64,000 nt of DNA, taken from positions 1-64,000 of the forward strand of contig NZ_JAHKPH010000014.1 in assembly GCF_018860385.1 (NCBI RefSeq), given 5' to 3'. The notes under the pieces are model-generated. The model saw nothing but the letters and a program-made list of their open reading frames with translations. It was not told where the DNA came from and searched no databases. Source of the stretch: Reinekea forsetii. GTDB taxonomy: Bacteria; Pseudomonadota; Gammaproteobacteria; Pseudomonadales; Natronospirillaceae. This document shows positions 36,404 through 46,756 of this stretch, piece after piece; position 1 is the stretch's first letter; the number at the start of each line of letters is the position of its first letter. Position numbers and translations under genes: made by a program.

Positions 36404-37299
36404 GCTTTTAAATTCGAAACAATAAAATCAACCGCCGCCTTAATTTTAGGCACTAAGTAGCGCTGTTTTTGATACAACAAAAACACGCCAAAATCCGGTT
36501 GCTGAGTTATGTTAACCGGGGTGTCAAAGTGGATTTCTTGTAGCGCACCCGACTCTAGATAAGGCTGAGTCACCCACTTCGGTAGCATCAAAATCCCCTC
36601 GCCTTTCACAGCCCGATCGACTAACCAATGCCCACTATTAGATATCAATACCGGCGTCCCTGAGACATCGTGCCATTGATTTTCGACAAAACATAACCAG
36701 GGCGTTGGTCCGGTAGGTGATTGAAAAAATAAGCCTCGATGAGTTTTTAAATCGAAAGGATGTTTAGGTGTACCGGCACTGTCTAAATAAGCCTGTGCGG
36801 CTACAGGGTAGAAATCGTTTTGCATGAGCTTTACCGCTACAACTCGCTCGTTGGGTGCATAGCCTCCTCGTATAGCAATGTCGACATCGTCGCGATCGAA
36901 TGCAGAAAGTTGATCGCTGAGCGTAAGGTCGAGTATGACTTTAGGGTATTGCACTGAGAATTGGTCCAACAGCGGAATGAGCACCTGCTCGCCAAAGCCC
37001 ACCATGGAACTGATCTTAAGTCGCCCCATCGGTTCTGAATGGTAACTGCGCACCGACTCATCAGATTGCTCTAAGGCACGAATAATTGCATCGACCTGTA
37101 AATAATAATTTCGGCCAACTTCCGTTAACTTCACCACCCGAGTAGTCCGCTTCAGCAAAGTAGCCCCTAAACTCGCCTCTAGATCAGCCACTCGTCTAGA
37201 CAATGAAGAAGGAGGTACATTAAAGCGCGCGGCCGCTTGCGTAAAGCTACCTGTTTGAGCCACCGCAACAAAATATTTTAACGCCCGTAATTGATCCAT
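36400..37299 (-). CDS. LysR-family transcriptional regulator
   Basis: 299 residues. A winged-helix DNA-binding domain (1-60, LRALKYFVAVAQTGSFTQAA followed by RFNVPPSSLSRRVADLE) and a LysR substrate-binding domain (about 90-295). It belongs to the group that often acts on neighbouring oxidoreductase genes. A T-N11-A-type palindrome (38,275-38,295) before the nearby CurA-like reductase is a possible target, about 1 kb away. AGGTTCT precedes the ATG. Confidence 0.9.
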   Translation of the reverse strand: MDQLRALKYFVAVAQTGSFTQAAARFNVPPSSLSRRVADLEASLGATLLKRTTRVVKLTEVGRNYYLQVDAIIRALEQSDESVRSYHSEPMGRLKISSMVGFGEQVLIPLLDQFSVQYPKVILDLTLSDQLSAFDRDDVDIAIRGGYAPNERVVAVKLMQNDFYPVAAQAYLDSAGTPKHPFDLKTHRGLFFQSPTGPTPWLCFVENQWHDVSGTPVLISNSGHWLVDRAVKGEGILMLPKWVTQPYLESGALQEIHFDTPVNITQQPDFGVFLLYQKQRYLVPKIKAAVDFIVSNLKA

Positions 37300-37369
37300 A
37301 GAACCTGACTAATACTTTTGAAATAAGAAAAAACTCAAACACCAATTTACAAATTAGCCTTTAATAAAC

Positions 37370-37834
37370 CTACTCAGCTAAAGGCCGAATACACTGTATT
37401 TCAGTCTGATCTTCTGCCGTAAAGGCCATAAACTTTTTGCCAATTTTAGCGAGTTTAAAAGTAACGGATTTTTGTTGCAGGATATCTTGCTTAAATGAGC
37501 TGGCAACGCCGTTTAACAGTGGGTAAGGTGAAATAATATCGCCTGTCAACTGGCTAACAACTAGCTGGTTATTCACAAAGATCCACTTCGCTTTCAGACT
37601 AGCAGCTAATGGCACCTCCGTATTTAACCTTGGATAAAGAAACAACAGGTTGCCCAATCCAAGCATATGACCATTATCGTTAATACTTAAATCCCCTACC
37701 GCAAGCGTATCACCATATTGGGTGTGTACACTGCTTTGGCATTGCCACTCCCCAAGTATGTATGGTCGGTAATCGTTCGCGGCAAAAACGAATTGGCCAG
37801 CAAACACCAGAAATAGCACAACGAGTAAACGCAT
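37370..37834 (-). CDS. Secreted protein of unknown function
   Basis: 154 residues. A clear signal peptide (MRLLVVLFLVFAGQFVFA) directs it to the periplasm. Two cysteines remain in the mature part (WQC near 32 and IQC near the end), which may form a disulfide. Beta-rich pattern, no domain recognised. It is a single gene between a LysR gene and the tandem repeat. Confidence 0.6.
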   Translation of the reverse strand: MRLLVVLFLVFAGQFVFAANDYRPYILGEWQCQSSVHTQYGDTLAVGDLSINDNGHMLGLGNLLFLYPRLNTEVPLAASLKAKWIFVNNQLVVSQLTGDIISPYPLLNGVASSFKQDILQQKSVTFKLAKIGKKFMAFTAEDQTEIQCIRPLAE

Positions 37835-37924
37835 ATCAAAGAGCCGTTAATGGAAAATAGCAGTTTAGCGTTGCACATTGGGAGTGTATATAGGTTTTGG
37901 GCTGCGGGCTGCGTGTTTAAAGAT

Positions 37925-38229
37925 TAAAACACCGCAGTACAAAGGTTTGGTGGGGAATTCACCTAGCTCGGGAATCTGAGCCATGGATGGCGAAGTTTAG
38001 CGGCATATGGATGTGCTTGAGCGACCGAGATAGGTTGATTTACTGCCGAAGCGACCTTTGATGCGGAACGGTTAAATAGACTAAAACATATCGCAGTACA
38101 AAGCTTTGGTGGGGAATTCACCTAGCTCGGGAATCTGAGCCATGGATGGCGAAGTTTAGCGGCACATGGATGTTCTTGAGCGACCGAGATAGGTTGATTT
38201 ACTGCCGAAGCGACCTTTGATGCTGAACG
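37925..38229. repeat. Two tandem copies of a ~150-bp intergenic repeat
   Basis: Copy 1 is about 37925-38070 and copy 2 about 38082-38229, about 95 percent identical by eye over the shared length, start to start 157 bases. Each has an internal inverted repeat: AATTCACCTAGCTCGG near the left and CCGAGATAGGTTGATT further right, enclosing two similar CATGGATGG / ATATGGATG segments. No open frame of note spans it. It looks like a small non-coding, foldable repeat element that has duplicated. The rest of 37,835-38,392 holds only the reductase promoter region. Confidence 0.8.
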
Positions 38230-38274
38230 ATAACTAAAAGCTAAAACGCGCTTCGTTTATCTTGAAAAACTCTA

Positions 38275-38295
38275 TTATTGTTATAAAAACAATAA
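38275..38295. promoter_or_regulatory. LysR-type palindrome before the reductase gene
   Basis: TTATTGTT and AACAATAA are perfect inverted repeats separated by five bases, giving a T-N11-A core as in LysR operators. It lies about 100 bases before the start codon at 38393 and upstream of a possible -10 TATTAT at 38351-38356. Regulation by the nearby LysR protein is an inference. Confidence 0.45.
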
Positions 38296-38392
38296 AGATA
38301 CGCAAAATTCGCTCTATATGGAGCCATTTTAATAAATAAAAATCACCCCATATTATCAATGTCGAAACAACAACCTTATTTTGGAATCCTAA

Positions 38393-39388
38393 ATGCCTAC
38401 TTATAAAGCCATAAATCTGATTAAACGCCCTACGGGTCCTAGCAGCCCAGAATTGTTTGAAATTGTTGAAAAAGAAGTACCTAACATTAAAAGTGGTGAG
38501 TTTTTAATTAAACAGAATCACATGTCATTAGATCCAGCTATGTTTGGTTGGATGTCGCCTGACACAGAAAGCTACATTCCACCCGTGGAACTGGGAACAG
38601 TAATGCGCTCTTCTGGTGTTGGTGAAGTGATTGAATCACAACACCCAGACTTCGCCGTTGGCGACAAAGTGAATGGCATGTTTGGCTGGACTGAAATGCT
38701 GGTCAGCGATGGTACTGGCGTAAATAAATTAGATAAGAGCTTATCTGATGAAATGATACTCTCGGTTTTTGCACTACCGGGTTTAACGGCTACAAAAGGC
38801 TTATACAGTTTTGGTAAACCTAAAGAAGGCGAGACAATTGTCGTGACTGGCGCTGCAGGCTCTGTTGGTTCAATTGTGGGTCAGCTGGCAAAAGCGGATG
38901 GCTTGCGTGTTATTGGTGTCGCGGGTAGTGAAGAAAAATGCGCTTGGTTGACCGATGAATTAGGTTTTGATGGTGCCATTAACTATAAGTCTGACGATAT
39001 TTCAGCTCAATTAAATGAGCTGACGCCAAATGGTATTGATGTTTACTTTGAAAACACCGGCGGTCCAATTCAAAAGCTGGTCTTTGACCGCATGAACGCC
39101 CATGGCCGATTAATCGTTTGCGGCATGATTGCAGATTACGTGGGCGGCGAACCTGCACCAGGTCCAAGCTGGATGAATGCCATTCGTAAGCGCTTGAGCA
39201 TTCAAGGCTTCACCATGCCAGATCACTTCCACGAAACCCCTCAACTTCTTGAGAAGCTAACCCCTTATGTGATGGCGGGCAAAATCAAATACCGTAGCCA
39301 CACCCTAGAAGGTTTAGAGTCAGCTATTGAAGGCTTGAACTTATTCTTTACCGGTGGAAACAAAGGTAAGTTGATCGTTAAGCTTTAA
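38393..39388 (+). CDS. CurA-like NADPH-dependent enone reductase (MDR)
   Basis: 331 residues of the zinc-free medium-chain dehydrogenase/reductase family. QNHMSLDPAMFGWMSPDTES in the N-terminal part and the nucleotide-binding motif VTGAAGSVGSIVGQLAK (about 150-167) match prostaglandin reductase/curcumin reductase (YncB/CurA) enzymes that reduce double bonds of enones. GGAATCCTAA precedes the ATG. A strong terminator follows. Confidence 0.9.
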   Translation: MPTYKAINLIKRPTGPSSPELFEIVEKEVPNIKSGEFLIKQNHMSLDPAMFGWMSPDTESYIPPVELGTVMRSSGVGEVIESQHPDFAVGDKVNGMFGWTEMLVSDGTGVNKLDKSLSDEMILSVFALPGLTATKGLYSFGKPKEGETIVVTGAAGSVGSIVGQLAKADGLRVIGVAGSEEKCAWLTDELGFDGAINYKSDDISAQLNELTPNGIDVYFENTGGPIQKLVFDRMNAHGRLIVCGMIADYVGGEPAPGPSWMNAIRKRLSIQGFTMPDHFHETPQLLEKLTPYVMAGKIKYRSHTLEGLESAIEGLNLFFTGGNKGKLIVKL

Positions 39389-39407
39389 GCTTTCTAAACT
39401 CATGTTT

Positions 39408-39439
39408 AATGCCAGCGTTGGTCGACCTTCGCTGGCATT
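39408..39439 (+). terminator. Rho-independent terminator after the reductase
   Basis: AATGCCAGCG (39408-39417) pairs with CGCTGGCATT (39430-39439) around a 12-base loop that itself holds GGTCGACC, followed by CTTGTTTCT. It lies 20 bases after the stop codon of the reductase. Confidence 0.8.
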
Positions 39440-39457
39440 CTTGTTTCTGAAAAGAGG

Positions 39458-39559
39458 TTATTGCATGGAGCTTAACCCAAAAAGATTACCTTCAGTATCC
39501 ATACAGACACTCACATAGCCAAACTCACCGATCTACATTTTGGGGTTAATTATGGTCCC
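39458..39559 (-). pseudogene. Remnant of a VOC (glyoxalase-like) protein
   Basis: The minus strand encodes GTIINPKM, a TAG stop (39535-39533), then IGEFGYVSVCMDTEGNLFGL and SSMQ-stop. This is the usual C-terminal end of small VOC-superfamily proteins, where an IGEFG-like strand leads to a metal-ligand-bearing DTEGN and a LHSM-like ending. The N-terminal two thirds are missing and the frame is broken by the stop, so the gene is dead. It abuts an SRPBCC remnant of the same orientation. Confidence 0.75.
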
Positions 39560-39645
39560 TCTAAGTGCGCTTTTAAATTATCTAAAATATTTTGCCAACC
39601 CTGTTCTTGCAATTCAGCGCTGTTAGAGCCTGCTGCAAAGTGCTG
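39550..39645 (-). pseudogene. Remnant of an SRPBCC/AHSA1-domain protein
   Basis: The minus strand reads QHFAAGSNSAELQEQGWQNI followed by LDNLKAHLEGP and TAA, the C-terminal helix of AHSA1-type (SRPBCC) proteins. An in-frame TAG directly upstream (39648-39646) and the absence of the rest of the fold show truncation. AHSA1 and VOC genes are frequent operon partners, so these two pieces look like the ends of one decayed operon. The remainder of 39,650-39,780 shows no recognisable coding sequence. Confidence 0.7.
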
Positions 39646-39879
39646 CTATAAAGTTTGCCTTTATGCAGAATTGAGACCAGCAAAAGTCTATTTAACTAGA
39701 CACCCTTTCACACCCCTTCATTCTAAAAAATAGAACATATTGTGCTAAATAATCAATTATACAGAACCAAACCCACCCTCTAGACTGTGATTAACAAATA
39801 GGTCATCAGATCAAAACCTTGCGATCGTCTACACTGATCAACCTGATCAATAGGCCTCCAAATAACAACCAAAAGGTAG

Positions 39880-42096
<2,217 letters not shown>

Positions 42097-42121
42097 CGTT
42101 AATTCACACGACTCCTAATTA

Positions 42122-42151
42122 CACGGCCTTCAAGCTAGAAGGCCGTGCTTT
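42122..42151 (+). terminator. Rho-independent terminator after katG
   Basis: A 10-bp stem CACGGCCTTC (42122-42131) with GAAGGCCGTG (42138-42147) and an AAGCTA loop, followed by CTTTA. It is 25 bases after katG; it could also serve the converging gene at 42193. Confidence 0.8.
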
Positions 42152-42192
42152 ATATGGGGCGTTGCTCTATCCAAATCGACACACCAAAATTT

Positions 42193-43116
42193 TCAACCAT
42201 GTTTTAGTGCAAATTCGATAGCACTTTGAACTGCCACTGCTTGTGCTAAATTGCATAGCTCAGGAGTAGCCTTAGGGCTATCCGGGTACACCTCTGTTGT
42301 GGTTTTAAATGTCGCAGGTGTCATTCCCGCACATAAACCCAGTGCTTCTAGTGGGTAGCGAATCACACCTTTATCCGTAATCGGCGAACCAATTAACTCA
42401 CCTTTTGAATCGGCTGGAGCTATATGAGTCACTTTCTCAACGGCTTCAATGATTGCTTTTTGAAACGCGGGCTGCGGATGTTCAGTATCATCTACTAGGT
42501 AAAAGCCATCGGGAATAATATGAGGGCCACTGAATTTTCCATCTCGTGCAGCTAACGCAGGGCGAAACTCTGTTTCATCGGTGTCCGTTGTTTCATGAAG
42601 GTCAATGTGCAACAAAATACGCTCTTGAATTGGCTCAACCAGACGAATTAAGGCTGCAGCTTCTTCGGCTGGACTGTTGTCTCTAAAAGAACGGTTAGGG
42701 TCTATAGCGTTAGCATTCCAACGGTGAATGCGTTCATAGCCCCACGGGCTGACACAAGGTGCTATGAGCAAGTTCACTTTTTTACTGAAGCGTTCAGCAT
42801 GTTCTTCTACAAACTTAAAAGCGCCATGCACGCCACTGGTTTCATAGCCATGCACACCGCCGGTAACTAATACCACCGGCAAATTCGCTTGCCAGTTGCG
42901 AGTTCGAATGGCATAAAGTGGGTACTGATCAGCGCCATAATTTAACTGGCCATAAGTTTCCACATCAAACCGATCCGCCAGTGCCTCAACTTTGCTAACC
43001 ACATCTTTCTTATAACTTCGATGCTTAACTTGCTGCGACAGCCATTGTAATTTTTCGACGTCGCCCCACGGTTGTCCAGGCGTTCCTATCGGGTAGTGTT
43101 CTGTCGCAGTGGTCAT
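42193..43116 (-). CDS. M14-family zinc carboxypeptidase-like protein
   Basis: 307 residues. The zinc motif GGVHGYETSG (H-x-x-E) and the later LLHIDLHET histidine fit the M14 (carboxypeptidase/succinylglutamate desuccinylase) superfamily; DPNRSF is a typical substrate-binding segment. No signal peptide, so cytoplasmic. Substrate is unknown. ATG at 43116 is chosen because GGAGTC lies just before it; the frame is open four codons further to a TTG. It converges on katG. Confidence 0.85.
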   Translation of the reverse strand: MTTATEHYPIGTPGQPWGDVEKLQWLSQQVKHRSYKKDVVSKVEALADRFDVETYGQLNYGADQYPLYAIRTRNWQANLPVVLVTGGVHGYETSGVHGAFKFVEEHAERFSKKVNLLIAPCVSPWGYERIHRWNANAIDPNRSFRDNSPAEEAAALIRLVEPIQERILLHIDLHETTDTDETEFRPALAARDGKFSGPHIIPDGFYLVDDTEHPQPAFQKAIIEAVEKVTHIAPADSKGELIGSPITDKGVIRYPLEALGLCAGMTPATFKTTTEVYPDSPKATPELCNLAQAVAVQSAIEFALKHG

Positions 43117-43169
43117 TTTTGACTCCAAATAATGTTGGTTTAGTATTAAATATTTTCTTCAAACGTAGC

Positions 43170-45923
43170 CTAAAACCCGCCTAATTGAATTTGGTATTCC
43201 AAGCTTACAGCGCCGCTATTTGGCTGAAAGTACAATGATAAGCTGGGCTTTAGTTTTATGTTTGTATTTCTTAACGCATTGATATTGGGTGCAACACCCA
43301 ACCCAAAGGCTAGCTCATTCGACTCGCCTACTTGCTGACTCAGCAAACTGAGATTTACTTCCGTATTTCGCCAATACAACAGTGGCGTGAACGACCGACC
43401 AACCGCGCCTAAGTTAATTCGGTAATTGGCTTCCATTTGAGCGCTGTAGCCAAGTTGATCTGTCGAACTAAAAATGCGCTGTTGGCTTAACATTGAAATC
43501 GGAGTATTAAGGTGCTGTAGAGACAAAGCAAAATCTACAGATTGCTTCTCATTAAAGCCCTCCAGCGTTAACTTAGAGCTCGATAACCAGTTAATTGTTT
43601 GTTCGGTTAGGTAGAACTGGCCATTAATACTCTGCTCAAAGCCTGATGGTGTTTCTATTGCTTGAAAAGCGCGCTCTTTTGTTCGTTGATAACGAGTGCC
43701 ATAAACTAACCGCGTCAACGAGTCGCCTTGATTTAACGCTTGTCGCTCTATCCCAAGGTAAGGCTGCCATGTAGATTGATACACACCAAAATAATTCTCA
43801 ATGGGTTGCTGAGCTAAAATACTCACGTTTGATACCACTTGATCATTTTCGTTTATCGTTTTTTCTATACGGGATCGATAATAAGGACCCGCATCTGATC
43901 GATACTGTGCATTAATGCTACCAAACCAATCTTCAGCGCTGGCATCATACCCACTCGTGAGTTGGACATTAACTTTGTCCATCACATCGTCTGAAAATAT
44001 CGAAGCGCTTAACTGATCACCATCGAAAAACAAATTCCAACTGTGAGGATTCCATAAGTGTCGAACCGGCGTGTAAGGCTTGCTCTCAAAAGAAACGTTA
44101 GAAAAATCAACCTCGGTGATCGGCAAGTGCTGTTCTAACGCTTCCATAAATATCGGGGCGGAACGCGGCTGTTCAACTACCTGCTTCCAGTGAGAAGGAG
44201 CTTTAGGTAAATCTTTAAATTCAACCGCCACAATTTGCTGACCTTGCGCCGTATAATCAGCCATCACTATCCGCTGGTTAACTTTATCCCAATGTAAAAA
44301 ATAGCTGCCATAAGGGCGTGTCGCTACCTGATAGGTTTTGTCGGATGCACGTGAGCGGGCGTAAACTTGATCTATGCCAGAAACATCGGAACTATAAAGT
44401 AGCCAATGCTCTGTTAATATAGGAGATCGCAACGTTTCATGAGAGTTAGGCTTAAGCAACGTTGTATTTTCTAGCTCGCGGTCAATATGATAAACGCCAT
44501 CGGATTCGCCTCCAGACAAAACATAAACCCAACCATCTTGAACAGGCCGAATATCGTAAGCAATACTGTTGCTCGGTAAGGATACAACTTTCAATAAACC
44601 GCCTTTTTTATCTAACAAAACAAATTCACTGCTTCTGTCTTCACTAAAACGATTTACCAAAAACTGTTGATGGTTACTACCCACATAGGTGAAGCGCTCT
44701 CCAGCTGAAAGCTGTTGTTCCCCTTCATCCTGACTCCAGCAATATAAATCCGCGGTTTCTTGGAAGGGCTTTTTGGCATGAGGCTTTTCTTCGATCCAAC
44801 ACCATTGATCGTTATGAGCGACAACAGACATTGTTTTTGATCCGCCATAGTAACTGCGAGCTGCCCGATTGGTTAACGGCTGAATAAGTCGGTCGCGCCC
44901 CTCTTCAATGACCACAATCGATGAACCCAACTTTGCGTCGACTTTAACGGCAAACACTTGTTGATCTACCACGTTAATTGGGTAAAAACTCTGCCAATGC
45001 TCTCCTTGTTGCCCCTTAATTAAGTCAACCGTGGAAACACCCAATGTGCTTAGTTGATGCTGCCAATAGCCTTGTAATGTCGACACCATACGTTCGTAGT
45101 GTTCATTTAAGGTTAACCCCGTTTCTTTTTTCAACGCACTGTCTAAATTAAAACCCGAGGCTGTCGCTAACCGGTTAATAACGCGATCGAACAGGTCACT
45201 ACCATACTCGCTGCGCAAATAGGCGGTTAAATAGCGACCTAAAACATAAGGGCTGTGTCTCGGTGTGCGATCAAAGCCTGTCCCTAGCATGGCTCTATCG
45301 TATGAATAGGGCGCGTGCTCCAGTAAATCTGTGCGATACCACAGATCAAACGAAGCCGTGCGGCCCCGCCCACCCTCAGTCATCAGTGTTTCACTGACTA
45401 CGGCGTCACCTTCAAAAAACCAAGCAGGCAAAAATAGTGCTGAAAAAGCACCCGAGCCTAATTCACCGAGCGCAAAACTCATCGCCTTTGCCACAAAGTT
45501 GTCGCCCATTTGGTTATATTGAACAATGTGCCTACCTTCATGTACGGCAAGCGCGTCAAACCATTCTAACTGTGCAAAGGGTGCTGGCTTATTAAACCAA
45601 AGAGACCGGTAAGGCATTAGACCAACATTGCCATTCGACGTATGCGCTCTTGTATAAAGAACAATTGGAATGGGCTTCATGGCTCGTGTCAGCGGCATTT
45701 CATTTAGGTGCTGATTCAAATAATAATTTAGCTGAGTCGCGACTCTTTGCGCATGTGAATGAATATTTGCTTCGTAGATCAAGCTAAACATAGGTTCGTG
45801 TATCACCCGCCATTGCGGCTTAGTGTCTATAGCACCCGCTAAAGGGATGCATGCACATAGAAACAACATTCTCAAAAAACGTTTGAAGATAGTAATTATT
45901 TTTTTTTGTATGCACTGCGACAT
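43170..45923 (-). CDS. Secreted gluzincin metallopeptidase with probable outer-membrane barrel
   Basis: 917 residues. A signal sequence (about 1-31) is followed by a zinc-peptidase domain with HEGRH at 128-132 and a downstream WFFEGDAVVSE (E171), the HExxH...E pattern of peptidase MA-like gluzincins. The middle (about 290-620) has repeated beta-rich motifs resembling a TolB-like propeller. The C-terminal 280 residues alternate polar and aromatic residues and end in Phe (YQIQLGGF), as outer-membrane barrels do. I infer a surface protease-barrel fusion; substrate unknown. AGGCATGTT precedes the ATG. Confidence 0.65.
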   Translation of the reverse strand: MSQCIQKKIITIFKRFLRMLFLCACIPLAGAIDTKPQWRVIHEPMFSLIYEANIHSHAQRVATQLNYYLNQHLNEMPLTRAMKPIPIVLYTRAHTSNGNVGLMPYRSLWFNKPAPFAQLEWFDALAVHEGRHIVQYNQMGDNFVAKAMSFALGELGSGAFSALFLPAWFFEGDAVVSETLMTEGGRGRTASFDLWYRTDLLEHAPYSYDRAMLGTGFDRTPRHSPYVLGRYLTAYLRSEYGSDLFDRVINRLATASGFNLDSALKKETGLTLNEHYERMVSTLQGYWQHQLSTLGVSTVDLIKGQQGEHWQSFYPINVVDQQVFAVKVDAKLGSSIVVIEEGRDRLIQPLTNRAARSYYGGSKTMSVVAHNDQWCWIEEKPHAKKPFQETADLYCWSQDEGEQQLSAGERFTYVGSNHQQFLVNRFSEDRSSEFVLLDKKGGLLKVVSLPSNSIAYDIRPVQDGWVYVLSGGESDGVYHIDRELENTTLLKPNSHETLRSPILTEHWLLYSSDVSGIDQVYARSRASDKTYQVATRPYGSYFLHWDKVNQRIVMADYTAQGQQIVAVEFKDLPKAPSHWKQVVEQPRSAPIFMEALEQHLPITEVDFSNVSFESKPYTPVRHLWNPHSWNLFFDGDQLSASIFSDDVMDKVNVQLTSGYDASAEDWFGSINAQYRSDAGPYYRSRIEKTINENDQVVSNVSILAQQPIENYFGVYQSTWQPYLGIERQALNQGDSLTRLVYGTRYQRTKERAFQAIETPSGFEQSINGQFYLTEQTINWLSSSKLTLEGFNEKQSVDFALSLQHLNTPISMLSQQRIFSSTDQLGYSAQMEANYRINLGAVGRSFTPLLYWRNTEVNLSLLSQQVGESNELAFGLGVAPNINALRNTNIKLKPSLSLYFQPNSGAVSLEYQIQLGGF

Positions 45924-46032
45924 AACATGCCTATAGTAAGTGGTGAACTCAATGATATGACCTTTTGGTAATGTGGCTTGTCGATTGAGGTTAACCGATT
46001 CCTACTAAAAACAAAATCTCAAGGAGATAGCT

Positions 46033-46350
46033 ATGTCGCAATATGTAATGGTTTATATCGGTGGCGATACCCCGAAAACACCTGAGGAAGGCAAAAAGCA
46101 CTTTGCCGACTATATGCAGTGGATTCAATCGCTCGGCGATGCCGCTGTAAGCCCGATGAACCCTCTCAAAGGAACGGTAACAGTCAACCCCGATGGCAGT
46201 GTTTCGCAAGGCGGATCTTCTCAAATGTCTGGTTACACCATTGTAGAAGCCGAATCGATGGAAGCGGCTTTAGATATGGCAAAAACGTGCCCGTTTTTGA
46301 CAATCAACGGCCAACTTGAAGTGTCTGAACGAATTGAAATGCCAAGCTAG
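46033..46350 (+). CDS. YCII-related (DGPF) domain protein
   Basis: 105 residues with the YCII fold: YVMVYIGGDTPKTPEEGKKH at the start and GYTIVEAESMEAALDMAKTC further on. The conserved active-site His/Asp pair typical of YciI is not obvious. Related proteins are often found beside extracytoplasmic sigma factors, but none is here. AAGGAGATAGCT is a strong ribosome binding site. Confidence 0.82.
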   Translation: MSQYVMVYIGGDTPKTPEEGKKHFADYMQWIQSLGDAAVSPMNPLKGTVTVNPDGSVSQGGSSQMSGYTIVEAESMEAALDMAKTCPFLTINGQLEVSERIEMPS

Positions 46351-46378
46351 CTCACACCAATGACCGGCCGCGTGCACA

Positions 46379-46618
46379 TCTCAAATGAAAGTCCGTTACT
46401 CACAGAAACTGTGGATAACTCTTGGGATAAACATTTGAGAAGTCACGCTGAGCCCCGAATTTAAAGGGATCTATAAACCTGAGTCAAAAACACTCAGATC
46501 CATTCTATTTCTGAAAAGCTCAATAAAATCAATACTTTAATTTAATTAATCGGCTTTATTAGTTAAATATCGGGGTTGACAATTCGCTTTTGCTTTCCAG
46601 TTCATCGAAGGTGGATAA
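46379..46618. other. Non-coding gap with DnaA-box-like sites
   Basis: TGTGGATAA at 46410-46418 is a perfect DnaA box (reverse orientation) inside a 9-bp inverted repeat TCTCAAATG/CATTTGAGA (46379-46387 and 46432-46440). A second near-match GGTGGATAA lies at 46610-46618, exactly 200 bases on, with an AT-rich stretch between. No gene is present in 46,351-46,756. Confidence 0.35.
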
Positions 46619-46695
46619 GTGTACCCGCCTTTACAATCGATCGACTCATCAGCCTAAAAAATAAACGATAGTGATGCATTTTTCACAATTGACGC

Positions 46696-46718
46696 TATAG
46701 TATGTTCATTAGTGAACA
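46696..46718 (+). promoter_or_regulatory. Palindromic operator over the kinase promoter
   Basis: TGTTCATTAGTGAACA (46703-46718) is a perfect 6-bp inverted repeat with a 4-base spacer. It starts directly after a possible -10 TATAGT (46696-46701), so it would cover the transcription start, 38 bases before the histidine kinase ATG. Position fits a repressor site; the regulator is unknown. Confidence 0.55.
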
Positions 46719-46756
46719 AAATAATAATAAACCCTAAGCATTAAGTAGATGGATCT

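Noticed and set aside
37925-38229. CRISPR array from the two repeat copies
   Set aside because: Only two copies, unit about 150 bases with no unique spacers between; no cas genes near.
46351-46756. Chromosomal replication origin
   Set aside because: Two DnaA-like boxes and AT-rich DNA are present, but no dnaA, dnaN, gidA or par genes and no box cluster.
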